A stretch of 22,835 bases of DNA from an uncultured Eubacteriales bacterium (GTDB taxonomy: Bacteria; Bacillota; Clostridia; Peptostreptococcales; Anaerovoracaceae), in assembly GCA_900547295.1 (NCBI GenBank), contig URGK01000041.1, forward strand, positions 1-22,835, in the 5' to 3' direction. Shown here piece after piece: positions 15,150-22,783 of this stretch. Each line of letters opens with the position of its first letter. Position 1 is the stretch's first letter. The notes under the pieces are model-generated. The model was not told the DNA's origin. It did not search any database and saw only the letters and a list, made by a program, of their open reading frames with translations. The position numbers were made by a program, and so were the translations under genes.

Positions 15150-16331
15150 TCAAGGTTTTATGTCGATAATCTCCATTTTTTCAACTGCCGCCTCAACCAG
15201 CGCGTCCACATCAAGCTTTGACTCCGACTCAAGAATTTTTTCAAGCTTAGGCTTGGTCGCCGGGTGCTTTGGTAAAAATACGGTGCAGCAGTCCTCATAA
15301 GGCATAATTGAAGTTTCAAATGTACCTATGTCCTTGGCTTTCTGAATGATGTCCACCTTATCAAGCGCGATAAGAGGTCTCATTACAGGCATTTTGACTG
15401 TCGCATCGGTAACCACCAGAGCCTCTGCGGTCTGGCTTGCAACCTGTCCTAAATTCTCACCTGTTATAAGCATTGTGCAGCCTGATTTCTGCGCAACCTT
15501 TTCGGCTATTCTCATCATAAATCTTCTTACAAGAATTGTGGTTTCCTCCTCAGGACAGTTCTCGACTATCTGCTCCTGTATAGGCAGAAGATTTATTACG
15601 TTCATTTTAAATCTGCCGCAGTACTGGGCAATAATACGCGCAAGATCCTCAACCTTTTCCTGCGCTCTCTGGCTTGTATAAGGATATGAATGAAAATGCA
15701 CAGCCTCTATAAGCATACCGCGCTTTGCCATCATCCACGCAGCTACAGGTGAGTCTATGCCACCTGAAAGCAATACCATGCCCTTACCGTTGGTTCCCAG
15801 AGGAAGTCCTCCAAATCCCGATATTTTCTGTTCAAATACATAGGATTTGTCTTTGCGGAGATCAACAAACAGAACGCAGTCGGGATTGTGCACATCCACT
15901 TTGAGCACCTTGCAGCCCACAAGCACCTTTGCGCCTATAATTCTGGCAATCTCCGGTGATTTGACAGGGAAGTTCTTGTCCGCTCTCTTGGCGTCAACCT
16001 TGAAAGTTTTAATTCCTTTTTTCTCTATGAGATCCATCATAAGGGCAACTGCCGCATCTCCTATTGAGTTAAGCTCCGACTCACATTCAAGAGCAGGGCT
16101 TATTGATGCAACGCCGAACACCTTTGAAATCTCCCCTATAATCATTTCGGGGTCGTGTTTTTTGTCGGCTCTTACGAATATAAGTCCCTCGTGTCTGTAG
16201 GCTTCAACATTGTCAAATTTCTTCAGCAGCTTTTTAATTCTGTTTACAAGCATTTTTTCAAAGTACGGCTTGTTCATTCCCTTGAGGGCAACCTCACCGC
16301 ATCTTACAATAAATATGTTCTGTTCATTCAT
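15150..16331 (-). CDS. thiI: tRNA 4-thiouridine synthetase ThiI (no rhodanese domain)
   Basis: This 393-aa protein adenylates U8 of tRNA and transfers sulfur to it, and in some organisms also supplies sulfur for thiamine thiazole. An N-terminal ferredoxin-like part and THUMP domain cover about residues 1-165. The PP-loop ATPase motif is LLSGGIDSPVAAW (187-199), and EDCCTVFLPKHPATKP is a conserved C-terminal stretch. E. coli ThiI carries an extra C-terminal rhodanese domain of about 100 residues, which is absent here, as in Bacillus. The protein therefore needs direct sulfur donation from a desulfurase. The cysteine desulfurase gene 12 nt upstream on the same strand fits that role. Confidence 0.95.
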   Translation of the reverse strand: MNEQNIFIVRCGEVALKGMNKPYFEKMLVNRIKKLLKKFDNVEAYRHEGLIFVRADKKHDPEMIIGEISKVFGVASISPALECESELNSIGDAAVALMMDLIEKKGIKTFKVDAKRADKNFPVKSPEIARIIGAKVLVGCKVLKVDVHNPDCVLFVDLRKDKSYVFEQKISGFGGLPLGTNGKGMVLLSGGIDSPVAAWMMAKRGMLIEAVHFHSYPYTSQRAQEKVEDLARIIAQYCGRFKMNVINLLPIQEQIVENCPEEETTILVRRFMMRIAEKVAQKSGCTMLITGENLGQVASQTAEALVVTDATVKMPVMRPLIALDKVDIIQKAKDIGTFETSIMPYEDCCTVFLPKHPATKPKLEKILESESKLDVDALVEAAVEKMEIIDIKP

Positions 16332-16343
16332 CTTGAAATTCTC

Positions 16344-17486
16344 CTATCTGAAAGTTCCCAGTCTGCGAAAACGCTTAACTATAGCCGTAAGGTTTTCGAG
16401 AACATAGTCCATTTCCTCTATGGTATTAAACTCACTGAAGCTAAATCTCAGTGTTCCCTCGATTTCTCTGTCTGTAAGACCTATTGCCTTGAGCACATGG
16501 CTCTGTCCGTGTTTGTTTGAGGAGCAGGCTGAGCCTGTCGATACATATATGCCGCAGTCCTCAAGCATATGAAGAAGCACTTCTCCTCTGGTGCCCGGAA
16601 AAGAAATATTAAGCACTGACGGACAGCCGTCCTCCGGACTGTTTACCTTAATATCGGAAATGCTGCCTCTGATGCCCTCAAGCAGATGCGCTCTTGCGGC
16701 TTTCATATTATCGGTCCTTGTTTTCATATTGGTATATGAAATATCCGCCGCCACTCCAAAACCCGCAATAGCAGGAACATTTTCGGTGCCTGACCTCATA
16801 TTTTTTTCCTGTCCGCCACCCATTATATACGGACTGACATTTACGCCTTTGCAGACATATATCGCTCCTATGCCTTTAGGACCGTGTATTTTGTGGCCGC
16901 TTACGGAAATCATATCAATATCCGTACCGCCTGCATTGATATCCACCTTGCCGTATGACTGAACCGCATCGGAATGAAAAAGCGCATTGCCCTTGAGCTT
17001 TGATATTTCGGCTATGGGGTTGATGCTGCCAAGCTCATTGTTGACATGCATAACGGATATAAGGATTGTGTTGTCGTTTATCTCACTTCTTAACTGCTCA
17101 AGGTCTATGCAGCCCTTGCTGTCAACATCAATATATACCACTTCAAATCCCTGTTTCTCCATGTAGGCGCAGGGCTCAAGCACCGCAGGGTGCTCTGTCT
17201 TTGTGGTTATAATTCTGTTTCCCGCTCTCCTTCTGGCCTGCGCCCCTTTTATAATTGCCATATTGTCGGCTTCCGTACCGCCTGATGTAAAATATATTTC
17301 ACCGGCAGGCGCTCCGAGGCCTTTTGCAACCGCTGCTCTTGCTTCCTTGACAGCTTTCTCTGCATTAAGACCAAGCCCGTGTAGCGATGACGGGTTGCCA
17401 TAATCCTCTGTCATATAAAGAACTGCCCTGTCCACTGCCTCACGATACGGTTTGGTTGTGGAACTGTTATCTAAATATACTATCAT
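16344..17486 (-). CDS. Cysteine desulfurase of the NifS/IscS type, partner of ThiI
   Basis: This 380-aa PLP enzyme converts cysteine to alanine and a protein-bound persulfide. DNSSTTKP starts the protein, TSGGTEADN (68-76) and the His at TKTEHPAVLE contact PLP, and HSDAVQSYGK holds the PLP-pairing Asp. Lys199 in SVSGHKIHGPKG forms the Schiff base and Cys321 in GSACSSNKHG carries the sulfur. RSGTENVP is the usual group I stretch. No iscU or iscR is adjacent, so it is more likely dedicated to ThiI (like B. subtilis NifZ) than to general Fe-S assembly; that assignment is inferred from context. Confidence 0.93.
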   Translation of the reverse strand: MIVYLDNSSTTKPYREAVDRAVLYMTEDYGNPSSLHGLGLNAEKAVKEARAAVAKGLGAPAGEIYFTSGGTEADNMAIIKGAQARRRAGNRIITTKTEHPAVLEPCAYMEKQGFEVVYIDVDSKGCIDLEQLRSEINDNTILISVMHVNNELGSINPIAEISKLKGNALFHSDAVQSYGKVDINAGGTDIDMISVSGHKIHGPKGIGAIYVCKGVNVSPYIMGGGQEKNMRSGTENVPAIAGFGVAADISYTNMKTRTDNMKAARAHLLEGIRGSISDIKVNSPEDGCPSVLNISFPGTRGEVLLHMLEDCGIYVSTGSACSSNKHGQSHVLKAIGLTDREIEGTLRFSFSEFNTIEEMDYVLENLTAIVKRFRRLGTFR

Positions 17487-17509
17487 ACTTTCCTCTTTAA
17501 AAACTTAAA

Positions 17510-17526
17510 GGGCAGTCTTGCTGCCC
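17510..17526 (-). terminator. Terminator after rny
   Basis: On the minus strand GGGCAG/CTGCCC (17526-17521 with 17515-17510) with a 5-nt loop lies 8 nt after the rny stop. It is followed by TTTAAGTTTTT. The stem is short but GC-rich. Confidence 0.6.
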
Positions 17527-17534
17527 CTAGTCTG

Positions 17535-19082
17535 TTATTTTGCATAGTCTGTAGCTCTTGTTTCTCTCAGAACATTTACTTTAATCTGTCCCGGATATTC
17601 AAGCTCTGATTCGATTTTTTTGGAAATCTCTCTTGCTAAGAATACGATTTCCTCGTCATTAACCTCGTCAGGTTTGGCGATAACTCTGATTTCTCTGCCG
17701 GCCTGTATAGCAAATGACTTGTCAACTCCCGGAGTTGTATTTGCAATATCCTCAAGCTTTTCGAGTCTCTGAATATATGTTTCAAGAGTTTCTCTTCTTG
17801 CTCCCGGTCTTGCAGCTGATAATGCGTCTGCTGCCGCTACTAAAACAGCTTCCATAGTCTTTGGCTCATAATCGCCGTGATGAGCTGCCATGCCGTCTAT
17901 TACCGCCTGTGACTCCTTGTACTTCTTGAGAAGCTCCATACCGAGATCTACGTGAGTACCTTCTTTTTCGTGGTCTACGGCTTTGCCTATGTCGTGAAGA
18001 AGTCCTGCGCGTTTGGCAAGCCTTGTGTCAAGACCAAGCTCTCCTGCCATAAGTCCGGCAAGGTGCGCAACCTCGATTGAATGTTTCAGTACATTCTGTC
18101 CGTATGAAGTTCTGTATTTGAGTCTGCCCAGCATTTTTACAAGCTCAGGGTGAAGATTGTGTATACCAACCTCGAATGTAGCCTGCTCGCCGGCGTCCTT
18201 GATAATAGCGTTTACTTCTTTTTGCGCCTTTTCGACTGTTTCTTCTATTCTTGCAGGGTGAATTCTACCGTCAACAATCAGCTTGGAAAGAGTAATTCTT
18301 GCGACCTCTCTTCTGACAGGGTCAAAACCTGAAAGAATAACTGCCTCAGGTGTATCATCAATAATGAGGTCTATACCTGTCAGAGTTTCGATTGCTCTGA
18401 TGTTACGTCCCTCTCTGCCTATAATTCTGCCCTTCATCTCATCGTTAGGCAGCGGCACTACCGATACCGTACTCTCTGCAACGTGGTCCGCCGCGCATCT
18501 CTGTATGGCACCTGTAATGATTTCCTTGGCTTTCTTGTCAGCCTCCTCTTTTGCTTTGGCCTCTATGTCCTTAATCATCACAGAAGCCTCGTGTCTGATT
18601 TCTTTTTCGGTATTGGCAAGAAGTATCTCCTTTGCCTCATCTACAGAGTAGCCGGAGATTTTTTCAAGCTCGGCCATTTCTCTCTCAATGACTTTATCAA
18701 GTTCCTTGCCCTTTTCGATAAGGTTGTTTTCCTTATTAGTAATGCTTTCTTCTTTTCTTTCGATGTTTTCAACCTTTTTGTCGATGTAGTCTTCCTTCTG
18801 ATTTAATCTCTTTTCCTGACGCTGAAGCTCCCCTCTTCTTTCGCGAACGTCCCTTTCTGCTTCGCTACGCATTCTGTGGATTTCTTCCTTTGCCTCAAGG
18901 GTCATTTCTTTTTTAATTGTTTCTGCCTTATTCTCGGCATCTAATACTAGATTTCTGGCTTTTGTTTCAGCACTTCCTATTGTCTTTTCAGCAATGTTTT
19001 TTCTTAGTATATAACCAACTAATAAACCAATGGCAAGGGCAAGAATACCAACGATGATAGCGACAATAATCACTGTCTTCAT
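17535..19082 (-). CDS. rny: Ribonuclease Y
   Basis: This 515-aa membrane-anchored endoribonuclease starts mRNA decay in Gram-positive bacteria. One N-terminal membrane helix lies at residues 3-26, followed by a long charged coiled coil to about residue 190. The KH RNA-binding domain is at about 210-275 (GRIIGREGRNIRAIE, 218-232). The HD domain carries the metal-binding HD pair His363-Asp364 in GLLHDIGKAVDHE, followed by AAHHGDYEP. The frame is open 13 codons further upstream. The ATG at 19082 has GAGGAGG 5-6 nt before it and puts the membrane helix at the terminus, as in the 520-aa B. subtilis protein. It diverges from rodA. Confidence 0.96.
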   Translation of the reverse strand: MKTVIIVAIIVGILALAIGLLVGYILRKNIAEKTIGSAETKARNLVLDAENKAETIKKEMTLEAKEEIHRMRSEAERDVRERRGELQRQEKRLNQKEDYIDKKVENIERKEESITNKENNLIEKGKELDKVIEREMAELEKISGYSVDEAKEILLANTEKEIRHEASVMIKDIEAKAKEEADKKAKEIITGAIQRCAADHVAESTVSVVPLPNDEMKGRIIGREGRNIRAIETLTGIDLIIDDTPEAVILSGFDPVRREVARITLSKLIVDGRIHPARIEETVEKAQKEVNAIIKDAGEQATFEVGIHNLHPELVKMLGRLKYRTSYGQNVLKHSIEVAHLAGLMAGELGLDTRLAKRAGLLHDIGKAVDHEKEGTHVDLGMELLKKYKESQAVIDGMAAHHGDYEPKTMEAVLVAAADALSAARPGARRETLETYIQRLEKLEDIANTTPGVDKSFAIQAGREIRVIAKPDEVNDEEIVFLAREISKKIESELEYPGQIKVNVLRETRATDYAK

Positions 19083-19128
19083 TGAAGCCCTCCTCTTATC
19101 TTTATGTTCTAATATAATCAATTAATCT

Positions 19129-19153
19129 CTGTAAATCGCTATACTATTTACAG
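19129..19153. repeat. Perfect 8-bp inverted repeat in the rny-rodA divergent region
   Basis: CTGTAAAT (19129-19136) and ATTTACAG (19146-19153) are separated by 9 nt. There is no T-run on either side that would make it a clear terminator. It lies 46 nt upstream of the rny start codon and 28 nt before the rodA -35, so it could be an operator or an rny 5'-leader hairpin. Confidence 0.5.
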
Positions 19154-19180
19154 AAAAAGTCGCATTACAATAATTAAATC

Positions 19181-19210
19181 TTGATATATATTGACAATGT
19201 ATATTATAAT
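19181..19210 (+). promoter_or_regulatory. Promoter of rodA
   Basis: TTGATA (19181-19186) and TATAAT (19205-19210) are 18 bp apart. This is a near-consensus vegetative promoter, 40 nt before the rodA ATG. A TTGACA at 19191 is too close to that TATAAT to be its -35. Confidence 0.6.
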
Positions 19211-19249
19211 GGTTAAGTTAATAGTAGTCAAGCAAGAAGGGGATAAGGA

Positions 19250-20356
19250 ATGAATTATTTTCGCACGCTTTTAAAAAATGCAGACAAAACGCTGCTTATA
19301 CTGCCGGTTATATTCGCAGTAATAAGTATACTGATGATAAGCAGCACATATTATGACAACGGCTTTGTACTTTCAAAGTCGGTAATTGTACAGGCGGCGG
19401 CATATGTTCTGGGATTCATATGCATGTTTTTCCTGATGTATATAGACTATCAGTTCTTTACAACTATTGAGAAGCCTCTATATATAGGCTCCATACTGTT
19501 TCTGCTTACGGTATATATTCCGGGGCTGGGCTATGAGCAGTTCGGAGCGAGGTCATGGATTAATCTGGGGTTCACAACTTTCCAGCCGTCCGAGATAGTC
19601 AAGATTACATTTGTGCTTCTGTTTGCAATGTATCTGGCAAGAAACAGGCAGTCCATGCAGTATTTCAAGGGCTTCATCAAGGCGTTTCTGTATGCGGCGC
19701 CGTTTATTGCAATCATTGCCAAGGAGGATATGGGTTCAGGACTTGTATTCTGTTCCATATGGATACTGATGGTGTTCTTCGGAGGCATAGATTACAAAAT
19801 CCTGTACAGGACAGCTCTCGCATTTATAGTTTCGCTGCCGATACTGTTCAGGTTCCTTGACGATTATCAGAAACAGAGAATTACGGCTTTCCTGCATCCT
19901 GATGATACAAGCATAGAGGCGACCTATCAGGTATTGCAGGCAAAGACGGCAATAGGCTCCGGCGGATTTTTCGGCAAGGGTCTGTTTCAGGGCGATCTCA
20001 AAACCCTCGACTTCCTGCCGGTTCAGACATCTGATTTCATATATGCTGTAATATGTGAGGAATTCGGTTTCCTCGGAGGCTTTGCAGTGATATGTCTTTA
20101 TGCCGTATTTATCTACAGAACAGCTCTGACCTGTCATCTGGCGGGAGATTTGTACAGCGGACTTATCGTTGCGGGATTTCTCGGAATGTTCGTATTCCAG
20201 ATATTTGAGAACATAGGTATGACAATGGGCGTAATGCCTGTAACAGGCATCACACTTCCGTTTATATCCTACGGAGGCTCGTCCATTGTGTCAAATATGA
20301 TGGCTCTGGGGCTGATACTCAATGTAAATGTCAGAAGCAATTTATATAACTATTAA
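19250..20356 (+). CDS. rodA: RodA/FtsW-family (SEDS) peptidoglycan glycosyltransferase
   Basis: This 368-aa multi-span membrane protein polymerises glycan strands from lipid II with a class B PBP. SEDS hallmarks are present: ARSWINLGFTTFQPSEIVKI (100-119), KEDMGSGLVF, the catalytic Asp262 in FLPVQTSDFIYAVICEEFGF, and the C-terminal GMTMGVMPVTGITLPFISYGGSS. The absence of a long cytosolic N-terminus and the sequence PEDMGS-like KEDMGS favour RodA (elongation or sporulation) over FtsW, but SpoVE-type function cannot be excluded. No partner PBP gene is adjacent. AAGGGG lies about 8 nt before the ATG. Confidence 0.9.
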   Translation: MNYFRTLLKNADKTLLILPVIFAVISILMISSTYYDNGFVLSKSVIVQAAAYVLGFICMFFLMYIDYQFFTTIEKPLYIGSILFLLTVYIPGLGYEQFGARSWINLGFTTFQPSEIVKITFVLLFAMYLARNRQSMQYFKGFIKAFLYAAPFIAIIAKEDMGSGLVFCSIWILMVFFGGIDYKILYRTALAFIVSLPILFRFLDDYQKQRITAFLHPDDTSIEATYQVLQAKTAIGSGGFFGKGLFQGDLKTLDFLPVQTSDFIYAVICEEFGFLGGFAVICLYAVFIYRTALTCHLAGDLYSGLIVAGFLGMFVFQIFENIGMTMGVMPVTGITLPFISYGGSSIVSNMMALGLILNVNVRSNLYNY

Positions 20357-20379
20357 AAAATCGCCCTTGCGGCGATTTT
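20357..20379 (+). terminator. Hairpin after rodA
   Basis: A perfect 9-bp stem AAAATCGCC/GGCGATTTT with a 5-nt loop begins directly after the rodA stop. The only T-run is inside the stem, so it may attenuate rather than fully stop transcription into the next gene, which starts 15 nt later. Confidence 0.55.
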
Positions 20380-20394
20380 ACTTTGGAGGTAATT

Positions 20395-21024
20395 ATGTAC
20401 GATACAGTAATATTTGATATGGACGGCACACTTTTAGATACTCTCGACGATCTGACTTCTGCCGTAAATCATACTCTGGAGCAGTATAACTACCCGGTTC
20501 ACACAAAGGAAGAAGTTCGCTCGTTTATAGGAAACGGCATCAGCAGACTTATGAAGAATGCCACACCGGACGACATAGACGATGAAACCTTTGACAGAGT
20601 GTTTCACTCATTCAAGGAATACTACACAGCCCACCCGGTTATACACACAGAGCCTTTTTCAGGTATTTTGCCTATGCTCAAAACCCTGCAGCAGAAGGGC
20701 ATAAAAACAGCCATAGTATCAAACAAGAATATTGAAGCCGTAAAGGCTCTTAATAACCACTTTTTCAGTGACTATATCAGAATCGCCATAGGTGAAAAGG
20801 ACGGCATAAGAAGAAAGCCTTACCCGGACACTCTGTTTGAGGCTATGAGGCTTTTAGACGCAGGTAAAACTCTCTATGTTGGGGACTCTGTTGTAGACAA
20901 GCAGACAGCAGACAATGCAGACGTTGACTGCGTACTTGTACGCTGGGGCTACGGCATTGACATCGACAGCCTGCACCCGGCCGCTATAATAGATAGACCC
21001 GATGAGCTTTTAGATATACTGTAA
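20395..21024 (+). CDS. HAD-superfamily hydrolase, phosphoglycolate phosphatase-like
   Basis: This 209-aa soluble phosphatase has HAD motif I DMDGTLLDT with nucleophile Asp8 and acid Asp10, then a helical cap (C1). Motif II is at AIVSNKN, motif III is Lys in IRRKPYPDTLFEAM, and motif IV is LYVGDSVVDKQTADNA. The overall form is that of Gph/PpaX-type enzymes acting on small phosphomonoesters; the true substrate cannot be read. A TTG 12 nt upstream is in frame, but GGAGG lies 5 nt before the ATG at 20395, which is chosen. The last 60 coding bases recur near the right end of the window. Confidence 0.88.
   Translation: MYDTVIFDMDGTLLDTLDDLTSAVNHTLEQYNYPVHTKEEVRSFIGNGISRLMKNATPDDIDDETFDRVFHSFKEYYTAHPVIHTEPFSGILPMLKTLQQKGIKTAIVSNKNIEAVKALNNHFFSDYIRIAIGEKDGIRRKPYPDTLFEAMRLLDAGKTLYVGDSVVDKQTADNADVDCVLVRWGYGIDIDSLHPAAIIDRPDELLDIL
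20962..21021 (+). repeat. Direct repeat copy 1: 3' end of the HAD phosphatase gene
   Basis: Codons for IDSLHPAAIIDRPDELLDIL. Aligned to 22724-22783 without gaps, 50 of 60 bases agree by my count. The longest exact block is CCGCTATAATAGATA. The two copies bound the XRE/CFI-box module. Confidence 0.85.
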
Positions 21025-21032
21025 GAAATCAA

Positions 21033-21068
21033 AAACCACGGTGATGATTTTCTCTTTCACTGTGGTTT
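21033..21068 (+). terminator. Terminator after the HAD phosphatase gene
   Basis: A 12-bp stem with one G-T pair (21033-21044 with 21057-21068) encloses a 12-nt loop. It begins 8 nt after the stop; CTTTATAAG follows, a weak T-run. It also marks the left edge of the AT-rich module. Confidence 0.65.
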
Positions 21069-21127
21069 CTTTATAAGTTTCAATTTCTATTGTTTCATTA
21101 ATTACAACTATAAAACATACTTAACAA

Positions 21128-21328
21128 TTATCTTTTATTAGTCAGTCCCAAAATATAGTCTGTTGATGTGTTGTAAAATATTGCAAGTTTTATCAAAATA
21201 TCAGTCGGTATATCTAAATCCCCGCGTTCATAATTGCTATATACCCGCTGCGAACATGAAAGAATTTCACCCATTTCTCGTTGAGTTAAGTCCTTATCTT
21301 CACGCAAATCTCTAATCCTAGGATACAT
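21128..21328 (-). CDS. Small XRE-type helix-turn-helix regulator
   Basis: This 66-aa single-domain DNA-binding protein has the helix-turn-helix in LTQREMGEILSCSQRVYSNYERGDLDIPTD and the usual C-terminal NTSTDYILGLT. A GTG three codons upstream is in frame, but AGGAG lies 8 nt before the ATG at 21328. It is transcribed away from the two CFI-box genes and faces a perfect palindrome in their promoter, so it is the likely repressor of that pair. A possible -10 TATAAT lies on the minus strand just upstream (about 21351-21346). It has no toxin-like partner beside it. Confidence 0.9.
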   Translation of the reverse strand: MYPRIRDLREDKDLTQREMGEILSCSQRVYSNYERGDLDIPTDILIKLAIFYNTSTDYILGLTNKR

Positions 21329-21385
21329 AATCGGCACTCCTCTTATTATATATAGGTCGAGTTTATCACGAGAAAATCTTTCTTA

Positions 21386-21414
21386 TTGACTTTTAGCGGA
21401 TTTTCCGCTAAACT
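21386..21414 (+). promoter_or_regulatory. Promoter of the CFI-box gene pair with palindromic operator filling its spacer
   Basis: TTGACT (21386-21391) and TAAACT (21409-21414) are exactly 17 bp apart. Between and overlapping them lies a perfect inverted repeat: TTTAGCGGA (21392-21400), a 3-nt centre, and TCCGCTAAA (21404-21412). A dimeric repressor bound there would block RNA polymerase. The XRE protein encoded divergently is the obvious candidate. Confidence 0.7.
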
Positions 21415-21455
21415 TTAACTGCATATATCCACTTTAAATTTAGGAGGTTTTCATA

Positions 21456-22139
21456 ATGGATAAAACATATCAAAGCTATTTTTTTAATTTAATAGACGTG
21501 CTTATAGACTGGAAGAACAACTATAAAGGACTCGAACAATCGTCTATTTCTGTTTCCTTTATTCCACAAGAACAAATAAAAAGCATCTTAGTAATTGGCT
21601 ATATTCGTGATAGTGAAAGAGAGACTAAAGAAACAATTGCACTTGCGAAACAATTCCCTGATAGTAAAGATGGAAAGTATATAAACAACCTTTTGGATTG
21701 GTTTGATTTAGGTGATCCATATAGGCCATATGATAATAGCTCAAATGCTTTTTATCAAAAATGTGGTGCTTTCGCTTCTGATAACGACCTGTTATCCGCA
21801 ATGACCGAATTGGAAATGAGATGTAAAGAAAAATACCCGAATGTAAATATAGATTTTCATATGCCACAAAAAACTTCTAAAGGCTGTTATATTGCCACTG
21901 CGGTATATGGTTCATATAATTGTCCTCAATTGTGGGTTCTTAGAAGATTTAGAGATGAGAAACTATCAAAAAATTATTTAGGAAAGCTATTTATAAGATT
22001 CTATTATAAGACAAGCCCATATCTTGTCAAGCGTTTCGGAAACTGCAAAATTTTTAATACCATATTCAAAACTATTCTTGATAAATATGTGGTGTTTTTA
22101 AAGAAAAACGGAATCAACGATTCTTATTATACTGATTAG
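21456..22139 (+). CDS. Protein of unknown function with CFI-box-type C-terminal domain
   Basis: This is a 227-aa protein with no signal peptide. The first 140 residues do not match anything I recognise. Residues 143-227 are a CFI-box-type C-terminal domain: GCYIATAVYGSYNCPQ (143-158), LRRFRDEKL (162-170), a moderately hydrophobic LGKLFIRFYYKTSPYLVKRFG, and a final YVVFLKKNGINDSYYTD. I know this block from the tails of many unrelated bacterial proteins, without a settled function. The pattern Cys144 plus an Ala/Thr-rich run suggests a short buried or membrane-touching segment. AGGAGG lies 8 nt before the ATG. It is the first gene of a two-gene unit, AT-rich relative to the phosphatase gene beside it. 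Confidence 0.8.
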   Translation: MDKTYQSYFFNLIDVLIDWKNNYKGLEQSSISVSFIPQEQIKSILVIGYIRDSERETKETIALAKQFPDSKDGKYINNLLDWFDLGDPYRPYDNSSNAFYQKCGAFASDNDLLSAMTELEMRCKEKYPNVNIDFHMPQKTSKGCYIATAVYGSYNCPQLWVLRRFRDEKLSKNYLGKLFIRFYYKTSPYLVKRFGNCKIFNTIFKTILDKYVVFLKKNGINDSYYTD

Positions 22140-22194
22140 TAACTGACTATTGCTTAATAAAATTTATATCAATTTTTAATAGGAGGAGTATAAA

Positions 22195-22653
22195 ATGTCT
22201 AGAAAATGCACCGACTGTGTTTATTGTGATAATGATTGGAAAGACGGAAAAACATACTGTAAAAAATGGAGATGCTGGGTTAAATTATCTGAAGCGGAAT
22301 CATGCAAAGATTTTGAAGTTGATGAGGGCAATTCCGGTTGCTATCTTACCACTGCCTGTGTAAAATCAAAAGGATTATCTGATGATTGTATTGAATTATC
22401 AACGCTCCGTAAGTTCAGAGATGAATATATTTTAAATTTGGAAAACGGAGAAAAAGATATAAAAGAATACTATGATACGGCTCCTTATATTGTTAATGCA
22501 ATAAATAGCAGCGATAACTGTAATGATGTGTACAACAAATTATATTCAGAAGTAATACTGCCTTGCGTAAACCTTATTAACAATAAAAATTATAAAGAAG
22601 CATATATAAAATATAAGAATATGGTTAGATTATTAGAAAAGAAATACTGTTAA
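22195..22653 (+). CDS. Cys-rich N-terminus fused to a second CFI-box-like domain
   Basis: This 152-aa protein has a likely metal-binding knuckle in its first 40 residues (Cys5, Cys8, Cys11, Cys22, Cys27, Cys37). Residues 48-150 form a variant of the tail domain seen in the gene before it: GCYLTTACV (48-56), DDCIEL, LRKFRDEYI (71-79), EYYDTAPYIVNAIN (91-104), then a helical end with YSEVILPCVNLI and YKNMVRLLEKKY. The shared plan (GCY-hydrophobic-TA, about 13-18 residues, LRxFRD, Tyr-Tyr, Pro-Tyr) implies a common fold on different N-termini. GGAGGAG lies 6 nt before the ATG; the gene starts 55 nt after its neighbour. Function unknown. Confidence 0.8.
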   Translation: MSRKCTDCVYCDNDWKDGKTYCKKWRCWVKLSEAESCKDFEVDEGNSGCYLTTACVKSKGLSDDCIELSTLRKFRDEYILNLENGEKDIKEYYDTAPYIVNAINSSDNCNDVYNKLYSEVILPCVNLINNKNYKEAYIKYKNMVRLLEKKYC

Positions 22654-22671
22654 TACCATACGCCATAAAAT

Positions 22672-22711
22672 TACTCTAAAAAACAATTAAAAAATAGAGT
22701 AGAAATTTTTT
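22672..22711 (+). terminator. Possible terminator after the CFI-box pair
   Basis: TACTCTA (22672-22678) pairs with TAGAGTA (22695-22701) around a 16-nt A-rich loop. Six T follow (22706-22711). The stem is AT-rich and short. Confidence 0.4.
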
Positions 22712-22723
22712 AACTGGAAGATT

Positions 22724-22783
22724 ATTGACAACCTGCACCCGACCGCTATAATAGATACGCCCGATGAGCTTCTGGATCTGCTT
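22724..22783 (+). repeat. Direct repeat copy 2: HAD phosphatase 3'-end sequence
   Basis: This 60-bp block reads IDNLHPTAIIDTPDELLDLL, 50 of 60 bases identical to 20962-21021. Most differences are synonymous or conservative, so it diverged as coding sequence. It marks the right edge of the module. Confidence 0.85.

Noticed and set aside
21128..22139. XRE gene and neighbour as a toxin-antitoxin pair
   Set aside because: They are divergent rather than co-transcribed, and the neighbour is 227 aa with a CFI-box tail and no toxin-family motif.
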